64,000 bases of DNA, from assembly GCA_031430575.1 (NCBI GenBank), contig JANPBT010000043.1:90525-154524 (forward strand). Direction: 5' to 3'. Each line of letters starts with the position of its first letter. The first letter of the stretch is position 1. The notes beneath the pieces are model-generated. The model was given only the letters and a program-made list of their open reading frames with translations. It was not told the DNA's origin and ran no database searches. The position numbers and the translations under genes are program-made. The stretch comes from JANMDS01 sp031430575. Lineage in GTDB: Bacteria; Pseudomonadota; Gammaproteobacteria; Burkholderiales; Casimicrobiaceae. Of the stretch, positions 62,104-64,000 are shown in pieces.

Positions 62104-64000
62104 TTATTGGAGCTGTTTGAGTTCAATCAGCGTGATCGGGTCACCGCGACGATTCGTCGTCTGTGTAACAGAAGTGACTGAGAACCGGCTTCCGCGCGGA
62201 AAGATCACTTCGCGTTCAATTGGGTTGGCATCAATGAGACTTGGCGCACGCGCATCTTTAAACACAAACTGTACAGGTAGGTCGGCAAAAGCGCCGGTTG
62301 AGCGCTGCGTGGATGCCGGGGTGTAGCCCGTAAGCTCGATATTGGCACCAGGGACAAATGCAGTCAGTTCTGATGCCGAGATTTTTGTGCCCCTAAAAAA
62401 AGTGCCTTCTTCAATCGGTAGCTTTTTGAGTGCGCTGTTGAAAACGTCTGCTACTTGCGCAGCAACTCTGGCCGATTGTCCGTCGCCTGCACCAAACGCT
62501 GAAAAACGCTCACTTAACTGGAATGGGTTAGTACTGCCTTTATTCATAAATCTGTATTCAGAGCTCATCCACATACTCATGCTCGCGTGTTCTGCGGGCG
62601 TGAGCTTGTCGTAACCAGCTTTAATGAAATTTTGCTGCGCAATCACTTCTGGCGCAACGTCTTGGTTTCCGACACGCACAGGCTCTCTAAAAACCTGACC
62701 ATCGACAACTCGCGTTGGCGTATCGGGGGTCAGCGATAGCAGCAGCTGATCGATATTTCGCTGCGCAAGCGATTCGACGGTGAGCGGCATTAATTTCCTT
62801 TGCCGCGGGTAATCTTTGAATTTCTTGATGGCCTGATACTGCTCTTCTGGTGTGACCGGAGGTTTCCCAAGAATGCGCCGGTTCACGTTTGAATTGATAC
62901 TCGGAGATTGCGTAAAGCCCGCAACGATTTTATTTTCGCTTTGATCTGAGCCATCTGGTGTCCGCGCTGGTGTCGGGTCGCTGGCCATGGCCGCTACCGG
63001 CATGCGCGGTGCGCCAGAGCGTGCGTTAAATCCTGCTAGAGGATTCTTTAGCGTGCCGATGGCAGTCTTGACTTGCTGCGCATCCGCAGTCCACCCATTG
63101 CGCTCAGCGCGCTGTAAGAGCACGCCAAGTTTTTTCTGCAGTTGCGTAACGCGCCCTTTGATATTTGTCGGCTGCGGCGCGGTTGGGCTATTGAGTAAAT
63201 CAGTAAGCTCCGTGACGGTCTGTTTTACTGCGCTGCGCCAATCGATTTGCGAGCGCGCGTTGGCGTCGACTCTGCGCTGCTCACCGCTGGAGATTTTCGC
63301 CCGCGCTTTGGTATGCTCGAGCACTTGCCTACCGCTAAAGGAGTCGCCATTTGGAAGTCGGTATTCCCCAGGCACTGCGAAGGCCTTAGTCGCTAGCAAA
63401 AGCGTCGCGAGATCCGCGCTAACCTCGATTTTGGGTGGTGCTTTTACATTTTTCGAATTTGCTTTTGCCGGGCTTATGGCGTTGCTTGCGATGTTCGCGT
63501 TCGTAGACGTTTTTGAAGCAGATGCAATGGCCGCGGGAGTCGTGGGAATTGTGATGGGTGCGAGCGGCCGAATCCCCCCATTAACACCGAGCTCTTTTAG
63601 ATCTTTTTTCACCCCCGTTATCGCCCCTTTTACGATTGGGAGCTCCGCGGCGGCTTGTACTGCCTTTGAATTGCCCACGGCCTTGACCACTTTGACCACA
63701 CCGGGTGCTTTGATCTTGGTCGTCTTTGCAGCGTTCGCCCCGACACTGACCGCTGCCTTTACAACAGGCGCAGACTTGTTCCAAATGATATTTTTGGTGT
63801 TTTTAGGCAACCCTTTCGCAGCCCCTTTATCGACAACTGCGCCAACGACAAAGACCACTGCTTCTTTGATCATGCCCGACATCTGATCGCCCGCGGTTTG
63901 CAGCTGCTGAAACGATTTTGCGTTCGCCGCATCCCATAATGCCCCGACAAACTGTTGCGCCTGAGGACCGAGCTTGGCCAGCAGCACCACAAACATCCCC
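62104..64000 (-). CDS. Polymorphic-toxin-like protein with C-terminal ADP-ribosyltransferase domain (partial)
   Basis: The frame runs off the right edge of the window, so the N-terminus is missing; at least 630 residues are seen. The first 100 residues have a hydrophobic helix (MIKEAVVFVVGAVVDKG). A long Ala/Lys/Thr/Pro-rich linker follows. The last 150 residues fit an R-S-E class mono-ADP-ribosyltransferase: Arg in GTFFRGTKIS (62386-62403), the S-x-T/S-type strand in LTGYTPASTQRS, and the E-x-E pair in IEREVIFPRGSRF (62200-62217). Such domains modify target proteins using NAD. A variable N-terminus, linker and C-terminal enzyme domain is the layout of contact-dependent or type VI-delivered toxins. 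No cognate immunity gene is evident immediately downstream. The delivery class is not determinable here. Confidence 0.78.
   Translation of the reverse strand, partial: GMFVVLLAKLGPQAQQFVGALWDAANAKSFQQLQTAGDQMSGMIKEAVVFVVGAVVDKGAAKGLPKNTKNIIWNKSAPVVKAAVSVGANAAKTTKIKAPGVVKVVKAVGNSKAVQAAAELPIVKGAITGVKKDLKELGVNGGIRPLAPITIPTTPAAIASASKTSTNANIASNAISPAKANSKNVKAPPKIEVSADLATLLLATKAFAVPGEYRLPNGDSFSGRQVLEHTKARAKISSGEQRRVDANARSQIDWRSAVKQTVTELTDLLNSPTAPQPTNIKGRVTQLQKKLGVLLQRAERNGWTADAQQVKTAIGTLKNPLAGFNARSGAPRMPVAAMASDPTPARTPDGSDQSENKIVAGFTQSPSINSNVNRRILGKPPVTPEEQYQAIKKFKDYPRQRKLMPLTVESLAQRNIDQLLLSLTPDTPTRVVDGQVFREPVRVGNQDVAPEVIAQQNFIKAGYDKLTPAEHASMSMWMSSEYRFMNKGSTNPFQLSERFSAFGAGDGQSARVAAQVADVFNSALKKLPIEEGTFFRGTKISASELTAFVPGANIELTGYTPASTQRSTGAFADLPVQFVFKDARAPSLIDANPIEREVIFPRGSRFSVTSVTQTTNRRGDPITLIELKQLQ

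Noticed and set aside
61821..62126. Possible small immunity gene after the toxin
   Set aside because: The frame runs through both motif copies and encodes a Cys/Arg-rich, featureless product; no ribosome-binding site, and it overlaps the toxin end in another frame.
62987..63886. 299-codon open frame on the plus strand
   Set aside because: Antisense to the toxin's low-complexity linker; composition (Ser/Ala/Thr/Phe-rich, no family features) is what reverse reading of Ala/Lys/Thr/Pro codons gives.

Overview
The window looks like a chromosome segment of a betaproteobacterium (Burkholderiales/Nitrosomonadales grade). Supporting signs are a Bug-type solute receptor, a FimV-TruA neighbourhood, olsA-olsB ornithine-lipid genes, sixA-ppk facing ppx, a Sox thiosulfate-oxidation cluster and a CIRCE-controlled groESL operon. 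GC content is moderate by eye. No tRNA, rRNA, CRISPR array or prophage was seen.

Layout. 0.1-9.4 kb is accessory: a secreted M12-type metalloprotease and a subtilisin-like protease, both ending in FG-GAP/VCBS-like repeats, plus a decayed IS3-family element, a 304-bp direct duplication of a protease N-terminal region, an IPTL-CTERM-like membrane protein and an IS256-family remnant. 9.5-16 kb holds sixA-ppk and divergent ppx around a PhoB-box-like site, then olsA-olsB and a VIT-family transporter. 16-32 kb holds a hydrolase, an Fe-ADH, dacB-bioA, MarR, cytochrome c'/b561, fabI, a GGDEF-EAL protein, hslU without hslV, and MFS and AEC transporters. 32-36 kb holds a Bug receptor and an SGNH + MBOAT acyltransferase pair. 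35.7-47.5 kb holds leuC-leuD, an inverted ATP-grasp gene bounded by 15-bp direct repeats, leuB-fimV-truA, then argJ, a DUF4124 protein, a DUF815-like ATPase and a Nudix gene. 47.5-50.7 kb is a large glycine-rich/DUF11 surface protein. 50.9-56.5 kb is a sox cluster (arsR-soxC-soxD-dsrE-soxB plus a GNAT gene). 56.5-60.9 kb holds NRDE, DegV and groES-groEL. The window closes with an SGNH hydrolase and the 3' part of a polymorphic toxin with an ADP-ribosyltransferase domain.

The most striking signal is a short motif, consensus AATCTGCGCCGCAGGTATT (core CTGCG-C-CGCAG with an asymmetric GTATT tail). It occurs about 35 times in good form and about a dozen times in decayed form. It lies in both orientations, between genes and inside genes, and repeatedly as inverted pairs forming stem-loops at gene ends. 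Inside conserved genes (leuC, bioA, truA, soxB) it seems to replace codons without changing protein length. This is the behaviour of DNA-uptake sequences of the Neisseria/Haemophilus kind rather than of an inserted element, but the sequence is not one of the uptake motifs I know. It is my leading candidate for an undescribed system.
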